The notes: generated from the letters alone by a model not told the origin. Shown: positions 17,107 to 26,023, counted from the first letter of the stretch. The stretch is DNA of 64,000 nt from Candidatus Korarchaeum sp. (GCA_020833055.1 JAJHQZ010000005.1:31971-95970), one strand, 5' to 3'. Program-made: numbers and translations.

Positions 17107-18267
17107 TTGACTCTCTTCAAGTGCCCCAAGTGCGGCGCCATATCTAGCTCCGATTGGATCTGTAAATGCGGCTTCCTAATGGAGATAGTACCTGAGAAAT
17201 TGATCTGGTCAGTCGATGAGAGGGAGCCATCTATATGGAGGTATAAAAGCCTTCTACCTCATGCAGAGAGTATAGTTAGTTTGGGAGAAGGCCTAACTGA
17301 CTTGAGGAGAGTGGATGGAGTCCTCGTCAAGGACGAGACTAAGAACCCCACTGGATCGTACGTAGACAGAGGGTCCTCCGTGATGATCAGCTCCTCTAAT
17401 TTAATTATGAGCGAGCTCGAGTACTTGCAAGACGTCACTATCTCCCTAGCATCTTACTTGATCGCTTCTGGGAGGGAAGTGAGAGTTATCATCGATCCGG
17501 AGGGAGTAGATGTTAGCGAGCTCCTCTATCTCTCTCAGTTAGATATACCGATATCTTTCAGTGCCGGGGGAGCTAGAGCCTCTTATGAGAACCCATTTAT
17601 GATAGAGGGATTCAAAACGATAGCTTATGAGCTCTACGAGTTCAAGGGTAAATTCGATGGCATAGTAATACCTTCGGAATCCGGTATCTTAGCGTACGGG
17701 GTAATCAAGGGATTCAGGGAGCTGGAGGAGATGGGGTTGATGAAAGTACCTCAGATATACTTAGTCCATTATAGTGGTATCGGAGGGGAATTCGTAGAAT
17801 TTCTGAAGTCGCTAGGAGCTAAGACCATGAGCCTAGATACTAAGGATACGATGGAGTCCCTCGTGAAGTTAGCGAGATTGGGTATATATGTGAAACCTAT
17901 CTCAGCTATGGCTTACTCAGCGGCCTCTAGACTCGGGAGTGAGTATATAGCTCTGTTAACGGGGAGCTCGAGGAGATGGAAGAACCCAAGTTCATTCACT
18001 CCCCTCACTGGACTCCAGAGGAGGATCTTAGATGTCATGGGGGACAGGGAGATGACTGCTTATCAAATATGGAGGCTCGTCGGAGGAGCTACTTTGCAAG
18101 GCGTTTATAAGGCCCTCTCAAAGCTCTCTAGGATGGGCTTAGTCTCCTCTGAGAGGAAGTTATATAAGAGGAGGATGAAGAGAGTTTACAAGCTCAGATC
18201 ATCGGGAGGAGGTGATGTAAATAGATCTGAGGGAGAAGGAGATTTTATTAAAGGAATCTTTAGTTAA
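17107..18267 (+). CDS. Threonine-synthase-like pseudoenzyme with C-terminal winged helix
   Basis: A 386-residue protein that aligns along most of its length with the true threonine synthase encoded at 55495-56673: an N-terminal zinc ribbon (CPKC...CKC), SIWRYKSLLP, then LVKDETKNPTGSYVDRGSSV. In ThrC this reads NPTGSFKDRG; the PLP-binding Lys is Val here. The loop after it (STGNTAAS in ThrC) is DVTISLAS, and the phosphate-binding GNAGN is SESGI, so PLP chemistry looks impossible. Residues ~300-370 (LTGLQRRILDVMG...YQIWRLVGGATLQGVYKALSKLSRMGLV) form a winged helix-turn-helix. A ligand-sensing regulator is inferred. TTG is the start; acyl-CoA dehydrogenase precedes and a corrinoid protein follows. 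Confidence 0.75.
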   Translation: MTLFKCPKCGAISSSDWICKCGFLMEIVPEKLIWSVDEREPSIWRYKSLLPHAESIVSLGEGLTDLRRVDGVLVKDETKNPTGSYVDRGSSVMISSSNLIMSELEYLQDVTISLASYLIASGREVRVIIDPEGVDVSELLYLSQLDIPISFSAGGARASYENPFMIEGFKTIAYELYEFKGKFDGIVIPSESGILAYGVIKGFRELEEMGLMKVPQIYLVHYSGIGGEFVEFLKSLGAKTMSLDTKDTMESLVKLARLGIYVKPISAMAYSAASRLGSEYIALLTGSSRRWKNPSSFTPLTGLQRRILDVMGDREMTAYQIWRLVGGATLQGVYKALSKLSRMGLVSSERKLYKRRMKRVYKLRSSGGGDVNRSEGEGDFIKGIFS

Positions 18268-18862
18268 TCTAGATGAAGAAAGCTTCATGAATTACTTAGA
18301 GGAACTCATCTCCTCTGGAGAGGATCCATGGAGGATAATACTCGGTCCTATGAGCGAGGCTATGAAGGAGATAGGGAGATTATTCGAGGAAGGCGAGTAC
18401 TTCATAGCGGAGATGCTGAGGGCAGCATCTATATTCAAGAAGGCTCTAGATAAGCTGGGAATAGGGGCCGAGGGGGGAGGTAGCTTAGGGACTGTCGTCA
18501 TAGGGACAGTTAAGGGGGACGTTCATGACATAGGGAAGAGTCTAGTGGCAACTATGCTGAGGGCTGCTGGCTTCAAGGTAATAGATCTTGGGGTTGATGT
18601 AGATGCTGATACATTCATAAGGGCTGTCAGGGAGCATAGAGCCGATATACTGGCAATGAGCTCCCTCTTAACGACGACCCGGGATTACGTGAGTGTCGTG
18701 ATAAGGAGGTTGGAGGAGGAGGGGTTGAGGGAGAGGGTGAAAGTGCTTATAGGGGGTCTTTCCACATCGAGAGAGTTCGCTAAATCGATAGGGGCTGATG
18801 GGTGGGCTGAAAATGCTATAGAGGCAGTTGAAGTCGCTAAAAACCTCTTGAAAGATTTATGA
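18221..18862 (+). CDS. Corrinoid (B12-binding) protein, methyltransferase-associated type
   Basis: A two-domain protein of the MtbC/MttC type. The helical cap is PMSEAMKEIGRLFEEGEYFIAEMLRAA; the Rossmann-like domain has GDVHDIGKSLV, the cobalt-ligating DxHxxG, then SSLLTTT and IGGLST. It would carry a methyl group on cobalt between methyltransferases, none of which is in the window. The first ATG is 18287, but the frame is open from 18221 and the added residues IDLREKEILLKESLVNLDEE match the family's usual N-terminal helix. A strong GGAGGTGA (18208-18215) lies at ideal distance from ATA 18221, while ATG 18287 has none. I therefore place the start at ATA 18221, with 18287 as the conservative alternative. 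It overlaps the end of the preceding gene by 47 bp. Confidence 0.78.
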   Translation: MDLREKEILLKESLVNLDEESFMNYLEELISSGEDPWRIILGPMSEAMKEIGRLFEEGEYFIAEMLRAASIFKKALDKLGIGAEGGGSLGTVVIGTVKGDVHDIGKSLVATMLRAAGFKVIDLGVDVDADTFIRAVREHRADILAMSSLLTTTRDYVSVVIRRLEEEGLRERVKVLIGGLSTSREFAKSIGADGWAENAIEAVEVAKNLLKDL

Positions 18863-18900
18863 AGAGATCCCCCTATTCTCTTAGCTCACTATCTCGGGAG

Positions 18901-19974
18901 CTAAAGAGTGAGATCAGGGGACTTGAGCTTTAGAGGAATTAGTGCGATGAAGTAGAGGAGGGAGAGGAGGGGTATCGCGTAGTTAAGGAAGTCCATGATG
19001 AGGGAGTATGCTACATAGAATATGGCGTGCGATAAAGAGCTCGCCGCTATGGGGAGGGATATAGATAGGCCCCTAGGACTTCCAGTGAGCTCAGTAGCTA
19101 GTTTGTTCCTGGAGGAGTAATAGAGAGGCTGGATCGGAATGAGGAGGAGGGATACTAGGAACATTCCATCTTCAAGGAGTGTGGAGAGGGCTAAGTGTAC
19201 TAAGAGGAGTACGCTCGAGCAGAGGAATGATATGATCCCACTCAATCTATCGACTAATTTCCCTATCAATGGCCCAAGTATTATATCTAATAACATCGAT
19301 ATAGAGAGCAGCAATCCAATTACTGAGCTAGATCTCCCGAAAAATTCATAGAGTTTTATCTCTATTAAGGTGTATGTGAGCGGTGTTACGAAGCCCTCTA
19401 AGATCAGGATGGGCGTGAGGAGGCCGATGATACTTGAGTCCAGCTCCAATTTCACGACGCTCTCCTCTCCACTAATACCATTGGGAGCTATCAATGAGGA
19501 GATTAAGCATATTATAGAGGATATAAGCAGCAGATTCTCAATACTCAGATTATTAATGAGTACTCCGCCTATGATGAGTCCTAATATAATCCCGAGCCCT
19601 GAGATAGTATAGTAAGTCCCGGATGCCTCGCCTTCCTCCATCTCGCTGAAGAGGGATTCCAATATCAATGGCTCATAGCATGATAAGAGGCTTAGGAGGC
19701 CTATCGTGAGGAAGTGATTAGTATTATTGAGAGCGGAGTACAGTAGGAGAGATGAGGGAAGGGCTATCGATATCGAGATGAACCTCCTGTATCTGATGAG
19801 GCTGAAGATAAGGGTCCCGAGGAAATTAACTATCGCTCCTAAGCTTATAGCGAGGAAATAACCATCCATACCATAGAGATCGTAGATCTCCAGCATCAGG
19901 TAGATATAACTCAGGCCCCAAGCTAGATCGAGCGAGAACGTCATGACTAGGAAGCGTATGTTCTCCATAGTCAT
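18901..19974 (-). CDS. MFS-type transporter
   Basis: A 357-residue integral membrane protein with about eleven or twelve hydrophobic segments and a short charged loop near the middle (GISGEESVVKLELD, about residue 167), the two-half layout of the major facilitator superfamily. LGPLIGKLVDRLSG resembles the cytoplasmic loop motif of the family. It is shorter than the usual 400 residues and has little else to fix a substrate. It stands alone, tail-to-tail with the corrinoid gene. Confidence 0.7.
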   Translation of the reverse strand: MTMENIRFLVMTFSLDLAWGLSYIYLMLEIYDLYGMDGYFLAISLGAIVNFLGTLIFSLIRYRRFISISIALPSSLLLYSALNNTNHFLTIGLLSLLSCYEPLILESLFSEMEEGEASGTYYTISGLGIILGLIIGGVLINNLSIENLLLISSIICLISSLIAPNGISGEESVVKLELDSSIIGLLTPILILEGFVTPLTYTLIEIKLYEFFGRSSSVIGLLLSISMLLDIILGPLIGKLVDRLSGIISFLCSSVLLLVHLALSTLLEDGMFLVSLLLIPIQPLYYSSRNKLATELTGSPRGLSISLPIAASSLSHAIFYVAYSLIMDFLNYAIPLLSLLYFIALIPLKLKSPDLTL

Positions 19975-20135
19975 TTACAACCCCCCGGGTAAGAATTTTC
20001 TCGATAAATGATTGTGAGGAACTATCCTAATTTATGAGGCGATTGTGTGACAATAAACTTACTATATGGACGCAGTACTCCCAAAAAAGAGAGGTTAATT
20101 GTAAATATAAACTTTTCGCTATAGAGAGGGGAGGC

Positions 20136-20795
20136 TCAGACCTTCTTATAGCAGAACCACCAATCGTAGCACTCTATCTCCTTCGCCTTAGCGAGCTCTA
20201 TCCTCTGCTTCGCAGTCTCGACATCACTTGCGGGTCTTACTATCACTTTATCTCCTATTAACTCATTGTTCGGCCAGTTCGCGGGTGTGGCGACTTCGTA
20301 CTTATCGGATGTCTGCAGAGCCTTCAAGGCCCTCAAGATCTCATCTATGTTCCTCCCTATCTCCTGCGGGTAGTAGAGTATCAGCCTTATGAACCCATGG
20401 GGATCCACTATGAAGACAGCTCTCACGGTATTGGTCCCCTTACTCGGATGTATCAATCCCAGCTTTCCAGCAACTCTGCCAAGGTCGTCCGCGATCACTG
20501 GGAACTCTATCTTAACCCCTAGTTTCTCCTCTATCCATTCAACCCATTTTATGTGACTGAATACCTGATCTATACTGAGCCCTATGAGCTCGGCATTGAG
20601 CTTCCTGAACTCATCATACCTCTTCTGGAAGGCAACGAACTCCGTAGTGCATACAGGTGTGAAATCAGCTGGATGGCTGAACAAGATGAACCACTTGCCC
20701 TTGTAATGATCTGGTAGCTTGAAGGATCCGTGCGTAGTCTTGACCTCGATCTCCGGGAACTTCTCCCCCAACAGCGGGATCCTCCCCTCCTCCAT
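20136..20795 (-). CDS. Peroxiredoxin (archaeal Prx6-type, with C-terminal cysteines)
   Basis: A ~219-residue thiol peroxidase that reduces hydrogen peroxide and organic peroxides. [15 protein letters not shown] contains the peroxidatic Cys; [15 protein letters not shown] is the C-terminal arm of the Prx6 group; and the tail [11 protein letters not shown] gives two more cysteines as in the Aeropyrum enzyme, where they resolve the oxidised thiol. The frame is open from ATG 20813, but the TATA-like CTTTTTAAAG at about 20822-20833 puts transcription start past it, so ATG 20795 is preferred. Electrons could come from the TrxB at 1.6 kb. Confidence 0.92.
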   Translation of the reverse strand: MEEGRIPLLGEKFPEIEVKTTHGSFKLPDHYKGKWFILFSHPADFTPVCTTEFVAFQKRYDEFRKLNAELIGLSIDQVFSHIKWVEWIEEKLGVKIEFPVIADDLGRVAGKLGLIHPSKGTNTVRAVFIVDPHGFIRLILYYPQEIGRNIDEILRALKALQTSDKYEVATPANWPNNELIGDKVIVRPASDVETAKQRIELAKAKEIECYDWWFCYKKV

Positions 20796-21059
20796 GATCT
20801 CACTGCTAATCATTGAGTTAGTACTTTAAAAAGATTTCGTTCACAAAAAGAACCATTGGGAGCGAGATATATATTGTACAAGTGGCTTCATCAGTTGAAT
20901 AACTTCATTTTTTGAGACATTTATCTAAAATTAATTGTAATATATTCAATTAATCGATACAATTATTGAAGTGATGGAGGGGAAACTGAGGATCGTATAC
21001 CTATAAAGTCCCTTGAGTTACCCCAGGGGATTCGTATAACCTCGGACAACCTCGTTGAA

Positions 21060-22571
21060 ATGGTTAATATAACGAAGAGATTCCACGACGTAGTAGCGAA
21101 TAATAGAGTTCATTTCGATCTTAGGGGAGGAGAAATACATGCTTTGTTAGGAGAAAACGGGGCCGGTAAGACGACGCTGATGAATATACTCTACGGATTA
21201 TATCGCCCCGATGAAGGCGAGATTTACGTGAGGGGTAAGAGAGTCAATATAAGAAGCCCGAGGGATGCAATAAGGTTAGGCATAGGTATGGTTCATCAAC
21301 ACTTCCTCTTCGTCGAGGACCAGACCGTCGCTGAGAATCTAGCGCTTAGTTGCTCTAGAAGTTTCATAAATCCAGTGAAGGATTTGGAGGAGGGATTGAA
21401 GTATATAGAGGGGTACGGGATAAAGTTAGATCTGGGATCGTACATATGGCAGCTCTCACTGGGAGAGCAACAGAAGGTTGAGATAGCCAAGATATTGCTC
21501 TCAGGAGCTGATATAATAATATTGGACGAACCCACATCAGTCCTCACACCGAGGGAAGTGAGCGAGCTCTTCGAATGTTTGAAAAAGATGAAATCGGATG
21601 GTAAAGGCATTATCTTCATAACTCATAAGCTCAATGAGGTCTTCTCAATAGCAGATAGAGTCACCGTGATGAGGAACGGTAGTGTTGTCGCTACTCTACC
21701 GATAGAGAGAGCAACTAAGGAGGAACTAGCTAAAATGATGGTAGGGAGGGAGATATCATTCGGATCTACGAGGTCCGAAGCAGTTAAGGGAGATCTCGTG
21801 CTTGAAGTAAAGGAGCTTTCCGTTATTGGTGATAGGGGAAGGGAGAGCGTTAAAGGAGTGTCCTTCAATATTAGGAGCGGTGAGATATTCGGAATAGGGG
21901 GAGTCTCTGGGAACGGTCAGAGCGAGTTAGTAGAGTCTATAGTCGGATTGAGGAAAGTTAGGAAGGGTAAGATATTATTTATGGGAAGGGATATCACGAA
22001 TAAGTCCCCTAGGGAGATCTCTGAGCTCGGAGTAGCTTATATACCGGAAGATAGGGTGAAGTTCGGGATAGTTCATAGCATGAGTGTAGCGGAGAACGCT
22101 GTACTCAAGAGATATCATAAGGAGCCCTTCAGCTCGAGGAGGATCTTGAAGTATGAGAGGATAATTGAATTCGCTGAGAATTTAGTTGAGGAATTCGGTA
22201 TAATGACACCTTCAGTCCATACACCAGCTAAAAACCTCTCAGGAGGGAATATACAGAGGCTCGTGGCTGGGAGGGAACTCTCTGGGGAGCCTAGGCTAAT
22301 AGTAGCTTCTAATCCGACTCATGGCCTCGATATATCTGCAACTGAGTATATAAGGAATCTCCTCATCGCTCACAGGGATAATGGGTCAGCTATATTACTC
22401 GTATCGACAGATCTAGAAGAGCTCCTAGAACTGAGCGATAGAGTGGCTATAATGTTTGATGGGAGGTTCTCCGGTATCTTTAAGCCAGGGGAGATCTCAT
22501 CAGAGGAACTGGGCCTTATGATGTCGGGGGGAATGTCCCTTGAAGTTGGTCAAGAGGGTCGAGGTCTCTAA
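21060..22571 (+). CDS. BMP-type ABC transporter, ATPase with two nucleotide-binding domains
   Basis: A 503-residue ABC ATPase with two cassettes in tandem, as in sugar and nucleoside importers. Domain 1 has GENGAGKTT and signature LSLGEQQKVEI; domain 2 has the relaxed Walker A GVSGNGQSE and signature LSGGNIQRLV, and like other members only the first cassette looks fully catalytic. With two permeases and a BMP-family binding protein downstream it forms a complete importer. The first in-frame ATG is 21060, which leaves the N-terminus a few residues short (MVNITKRFH); the frame is open from 20970, without ATG, GTG or TTG, so a rare start is possible. It overlaps the permease gene by 32 bp. Confidence 0.9.
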   Translation: MVNITKRFHDVVANNRVHFDLRGGEIHALLGENGAGKTTLMNILYGLYRPDEGEIYVRGKRVNIRSPRDAIRLGIGMVHQHFLFVEDQTVAENLALSCSRSFINPVKDLEEGLKYIEGYGIKLDLGSYIWQLSLGEQQKVEIAKILLSGADIIILDEPTSVLTPREVSELFECLKKMKSDGKGIIFITHKLNEVFSIADRVTVMRNGSVVATLPIERATKEELAKMMVGREISFGSTRSEAVKGDLVLEVKELSVIGDRGRESVKGVSFNIRSGEIFGIGGVSGNGQSELVESIVGLRKVRKGKILFMGRDITNKSPREISELGVAYIPEDRVKFGIVHSMSVAENAVLKRYHKEPFSSRRILKYERIIEFAENLVEEFGIMTPSVHTPAKNLSGGNIQRLVAGRELSGEPRLIVASNPTHGLDISATEYIRNLLIAHRDNGSAILLVSTDLEELLELSDRVAIMFDGRFSGIFKPGEISSEELGLMMSGGMSLEVGQEGRGL

Positions 22572-23604
22572 GAAGCTTTTAATAACTGTGAGGATCTGTT
22601 CTATAGCTATTGCCTTGATATTATCTTCCATACTCCTCTTAATGCAGGGGATCGATCCATATTACTTCTTCTCCGGTCTTCTGTCCAATGTCTTCGGGAC
22701 AAGGGTGGGCCTGACAGAGTCAATAGTCAGGATGATACCCCTACTCCTCATAAGCTCAGGGCTATCTCTATCGTTTAAGGCGGGTTTCTGGAATATAGGA
22801 GCTGAGGGGCAGCTATTAGCAGGAGCTATGCTCGGCTACCTGGTGGCATCGAACTTAGATTTCCCGAGTTGTATTCAAATCCCCCTTCTCTTCATCTCAG
22901 GCTGTCTCGCTGGAGCAGCATGGGGGATCATTCCAGCTCTCCTTAAAGCTAAGCTCAATATGAATGATGTAATATCGACGCTCATGCTCTACTACGTGAT
23001 CTACTGGGTCTTCCAGCACATGATACATGGTCCATGGAAGGCTGTAGAGACAGTAGGTGAGTTAACTTACGGGGGATTCGCTCATACGAGAGTGATACCA
23101 GCTAACTCCCAGCTACCGGTTATAGAGGGGACTAGGATACATTGGCCTACCCTTCTCATAGCCCTGGCCTCAGCTTTCCTTATCTATTTCCTCCTAAAAC
23201 GGACGACTTGGGGCTTCGAGATAAGGGCGATAGGAGATAATCCAGAGGCTAGCAGAGCGGCTGGGATAAGTAGCACCAAGGTCTTGATAATAGTAGCAAT
23301 AATAAGCGGGGGCCTCTCCGGAATAGCGGGAATAGGAGAGCTTTGCGGAATCCAAAAGAGGTTCACTCCGGAGTTCCTCTCAGGTTACGGTTTCTCCGCA
23401 ATAATAACTGCTTGGTTAAGTGGGACTAATCCTCTCAGCTTGATAATAGCTAATTTCCTTTATGGAGGTCTCTTAGTAGGCGGGAATTATGCCATGATAT
23501 CTTACAAGCTCCCCATAGGGTTCATAAACATGTTCAATGGGACTATATTACTATCAGTCCTAGCTGGCGATTTCATGGTGAGATATGAGCTCAGGAGGGA
23601 TTGA
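22540..23604 (+). CDS. BMP-type ABC transporter permease 1
   Basis: A 354-residue membrane protein with about nine hydrophobic segments. GFWNIGAEGQLLAGAMLGYL, LNMNDVISTLMLYYV and RAIGDNPEASRAAGIS are the conserved stretches of the RbsC-like permeases that accompany BMP-family nucleoside-binding proteins. It overlaps the ATPase gene by 32 bp and the second permease gene by 20 bp, so the three are translationally coupled. Confidence 0.9.
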   Translation: MKLVKRVEVSKKLLITVRICSIAIALILSSILLLMQGIDPYYFFSGLLSNVFGTRVGLTESIVRMIPLLLISSGLSLSFKAGFWNIGAEGQLLAGAMLGYLVASNLDFPSCIQIPLLFISGCLAGAAWGIIPALLKAKLNMNDVISTLMLYYVIYWVFQHMIHGPWKAVETVGELTYGGFAHTRVIPANSQLPVIEGTRIHWPTLLIALASAFLIYFLLKRTTWGFEIRAIGDNPEASRAAGISSTKVLIIVAIISGGLSGIAGIGELCGIQKRFTPEFLSGYGFSAIITAWLSGTNPLSLIIANFLYGGLLVGGNYAMISYKLPIGFINMFNGTILLSVLAGDFMVRYELRRD

Positions 23605-24532
23605 GATGGAGTTAGTAATAATAGAGAACATACTCTGGATAGGATTCAGGTCAGCTGTTCCCCTCCTTCTAGCGACCCTCGGAGAGATATACGCTGAAAG
23701 GTCCGGAGTACTAAACTTAGGTGTGGAGGGGATGATGGCCTTAGGAGCTGCTTCCTCCTTCATAGTGACGATCCAAACTGGGAGCCAGCTGTTGGGTATA
23801 CTGTCTGGTCTCTCAGCTGCTATGTCACTCGCTCTAATACACTGTTTTATCAGCATAACTCTGAAGTCCAATCAGGTAGTTTCTGGATTAGCTCTCTCTA
23901 TGCTAGGTCTCGGAATAAGCAGCCTTATCGGGAGGAAATACATCGGAGCTCAATTACCACCTGAAGCCAGGTTACTTCCTAAGCCCCTCGATCCTCTCTC
24001 TAAGCTCCCTCTGATCGGCAAGCCTCTATTCGATCAAGACCCGATGTTTTATATGAGCCTCTTACTCACAGCGCTCCTCTGGTTCATACTCTTCCGCACG
24101 AGATACGGCATCATAGTGAGATCAGCCGGGGGAAATCCTGCAGCTGTCGATGCTGCCGGTATATCGGTAACGAGAGTGAGGTATGCTTCAACGATACTGG
24201 GAGGCGCATTATCAGGGCTAGCTGGGGCTTATCTCTCGATATCGTACAATCCAGTCTGGATAGAGAACATAACAGCCGGCAGGGGGTGGATAGCCATAGC
24301 TCTCGTCATATTCTCCCTCTGGGATCCAGCTAAAGCTTTACTGACATCATTCTTATTCGGATCAATAGAGGCATCTAGCTACACTCTACAGGCCTTAGGT
24401 TACAGCCAATGGCTCCTGAGCGCTTTACCATATCTCATGACTCTCATAATATTGATGATAGGGTCCTCTAGTAAGTTCAGGAGGAGGATGGGGGCACCTC
24501 GCTACCTGGGGGTCCCGTATGAGAGGGAGTGA
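23585..24532 (+). CDS. BMP-type ABC transporter permease 2
   Basis: A 315-residue permease, about eight to nine membrane segments, partner of the preceding one. ERSGVLNLGVEGMMALGAASSF, QVVSGLALSMLGLGISSL and SAGGNPAAVDAAGISV are diagnostic; the last is the cytoplasmic loop that contacts the ATPase. The stop is followed within four bases by a strongly paired GC-rich element (24536-24600), before the binding-protein gene. Confidence 0.9.
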   Translation: MSSGGIEMELVIIENILWIGFRSAVPLLLATLGEIYAERSGVLNLGVEGMMALGAASSFIVTIQTGSQLLGILSGLSAAMSLALIHCFISITLKSNQVVSGLALSMLGLGISSLIGRKYIGAQLPPEARLLPKPLDPLSKLPLIGKPLFDQDPMFYMSLLLTALLWFILFRTRYGIIVRSAGGNPAAVDAAGISVTRVRYASTILGGALSGLAGAYLSISYNPVWIENITAGRGWIAIALVIFSLWDPAKALLTSFLFGSIEASSYTLQALGYSQWLLSALPYLMTLIILMIGSSSKFRRRMGAPRYLGVPYERE

Positions 24533-24535
24533 GAT

Positions 24536-24600
24536 GGGGAGGCCAACCCCCCATGAGGCTTGAAAAGCCCGGCCTCCCCAGGCCGCCGCCCACGGCGGCC
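24536..24600 (+). ncRNA. Three-stem GC-rich RNA element between permease and binding-protein genes
   Basis: GGGGAGGCC (24536-24544) pairs perfectly with GGCCTCCCC (24571-24579); inside lies GGCTT-GAA-AAGCC (24557-24569); next comes GGCCGCC (24581-24587) with GGCGGCC (24594-24600). An alternative ATGGGG/CCCCAT pairing (24534-24539 with 24549-24554) would exclude the first stem. It begins two bases after the permease stop codon and is followed by AT-rich sequence. It may be a 3' end/processing element separating the membrane genes from the binding-protein gene, a riboswitch-like switch, or a small RNA; the sequence alone does not decide. Confidence 0.5.
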
Positions 24601-24682
24601 TACCGACTTAGAATTTCATCCTTAAAAATCTTTCGTTCGCTCAGCTGGAAGTAGTGCCCCAGTTGAAAGTATAGCAAAATTC

Positions 24683-24690
24683 TTATAATA
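24683..24690 (+). promoter_or_regulatory. TATA box for the BMP binding-protein gene
   Basis: TTATAATA at 24683-24690 would start transcription near 24712-24716, right before GAGGTGAT (24720-24727) and ATG 24731. The binding-protein gene therefore seems to have its own promoter besides any read-through from the permease genes. Confidence 0.55.
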
Positions 24691-24730
24691 TGGTGTTTCG
24701 GCGTGACATAGCCCCCCATGAGGTGATCTC

Positions 24731-26023
24731 ATGTCGTATAGGTGGCTCGCACTCTCCCTCATCTTCCTATTAGTGGGTGTCGTAGGGGGATACTCCCTAG
24801 CCCCCAAGGGGACTACGCAAACGGTCACGCAGACAGTGACGCAGACGGTGAAGGAGACATCGACGGTCACTCAGGAGAAGAAAGTTAAGGCAGCATTCAT
24901 ATACATAGGGCCAATAGGGGATTACGGATGGTCCCATGCCCATCATCAGGCTAAGGAAATAGTGGATAAGAAGTACGACTGGCTTGAGACAACTCAAGTG
25001 GAATCCGTAACCCCTGCAGCATCAGCAGGTGTGATGGAGCAACTCATCTCCCAGGGATATAACGTTATATTCACGACGAGTTTCGATTTCATGGATCCGA
25101 CGCTTGAGGAGGCTAAGAAGCACCCAGATATCATATTCTGGCACTGCTCAGGTTATAAGAGGAACGCTAACATGGGGACTTATTTCACGGATCTCTATCA
25201 AGCTTACTATCTGAATGGGCTCATGGCCGGCGCTCTCACTAAGACGAAGAAGATAGGTTATGTAGCTGCTCACCTAATACCGGAGGTCGTCAGGCACATA
25301 AACGCTTTCGCTATAGGAGTGAATGAAGTCTGCCCTGACTGCAAGGTCTATGTCAGGGAAATAGGAGCTTGGGTGGATCCGACGAAGGCGAGGCAAGCTG
25401 CAGAGGCCTTGATATCGGAGGGAGTAGATGTGCTAGCTTTCACAGAGGATACCCCTACGGTAGTGCAAGTGGCTGAGGAGCACTTCATGAGAGGCGAGAG
25501 GGTCCTCGCGTTCGGTCACTACAGCCCGATGAAGGAATACGGGAAGGACGTATGCGTAAGCGGACAGATAGCTCACTGGGAAGTCATATATGATGATATA
25601 CTCTCGAAGATATATGCAGGCTCTTACACTAACGAGAACTTAGATAACGTCGATTACTGGTGGAAACTGAAGGAGGGATCCGTTGAGCTCGGTTGCGCTT
25701 ATAATGAGCCCGTGAACCCGAAGTTCGTCGATGAACTGAGATCAGTGAGAGTGAAGGAGGATGTTCAGTTGCCTAATGGTACTGTGCTGAAGGATCCCGA
25801 TGTTTACACATTGATCTTCGCTAGGTTAGCTCAAATGGGCGCTATCTGGACGGGGAAGGGATGGAGATACGTGAATGACGAGACCTTCGATCCGTTCACG
25901 GGGCCAATATACGATAACAAGGGTAAGCTCAGAGTACTGCCGGGTCAGAGGATAGGGCACGATGAACTCTGGTCGATGCAATGGTGGGTTAAAAATATCG
26001 TGGGCCCCGAACTCGGGGGCTAA
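24731..26023 (+). CDS. BMP-family substrate-binding protein of the ABC transporter
   Basis: A 430-residue exported binding protein. It begins with a short positive N-terminus and a hydrophobic segment (LALSLIFLLVGVVGGYSLA), followed by a Thr-rich linker of repeated TQTV units and then the two-lobe domain: AAFIYIGPIGDYGWSHAHHQA, NVIFTTSFDFMDP, GTYFTDLYQAYYLNGLMAG. There is no lipobox Cys, so a membrane-anchored N-terminus with an S-layer-type stalk is likely. BMP proteins bind nucleosides, and some bind other small molecules. It is longer than bacterial members, with an extra C-terminal ~80 residues. Its last 4 bp overlap the convergent GNAT gene. Confidence 0.9.
   Translation: MSYRWLALSLIFLLVGVVGGYSLAPKGTTQTVTQTVTQTVKETSTVTQEKKVKAAFIYIGPIGDYGWSHAHHQAKEIVDKKYDWLETTQVESVTPAASAGVMEQLISQGYNVIFTTSFDFMDPTLEEAKKHPDIIFWHCSGYKRNANMGTYFTDLYQAYYLNGLMAGALTKTKKIGYVAAHLIPEVVRHINAFAIGVNEVCPDCKVYVREIGAWVDPTKARQAAEALISEGVDVLAFTEDTPTVVQVAEEHFMRGERVLAFGHYSPMKEYGKDVCVSGQIAHWEVIYDDILSKIYAGSYTNENLDNVDYWWKLKEGSVELGCAYNEPVNPKFVDELRSVRVKEDVQLPNGTVLKDPDVYTLIFARLAQMGAIWTGKGWRYVNDETFDPFTGPIYDNKGKLRVLPGQRIGHDELWSMQWWVKNIVGPELGG

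Noticed and set aside
20945..20970. AT-rich imperfect palindrome (TTCAAT...ATTGAA) ahead of the ABC transporter gene.
   Set aside because: Arms do not match well once aligned; chance is likely in such AT-rich DNA.
20974..21006. Ten-codon frame ahead of the ABC ATPase gene as a leader peptide.
   Set aside because: Very short, no codon pattern suggestive of attenuation, and another TATA-like box lies over its stop.
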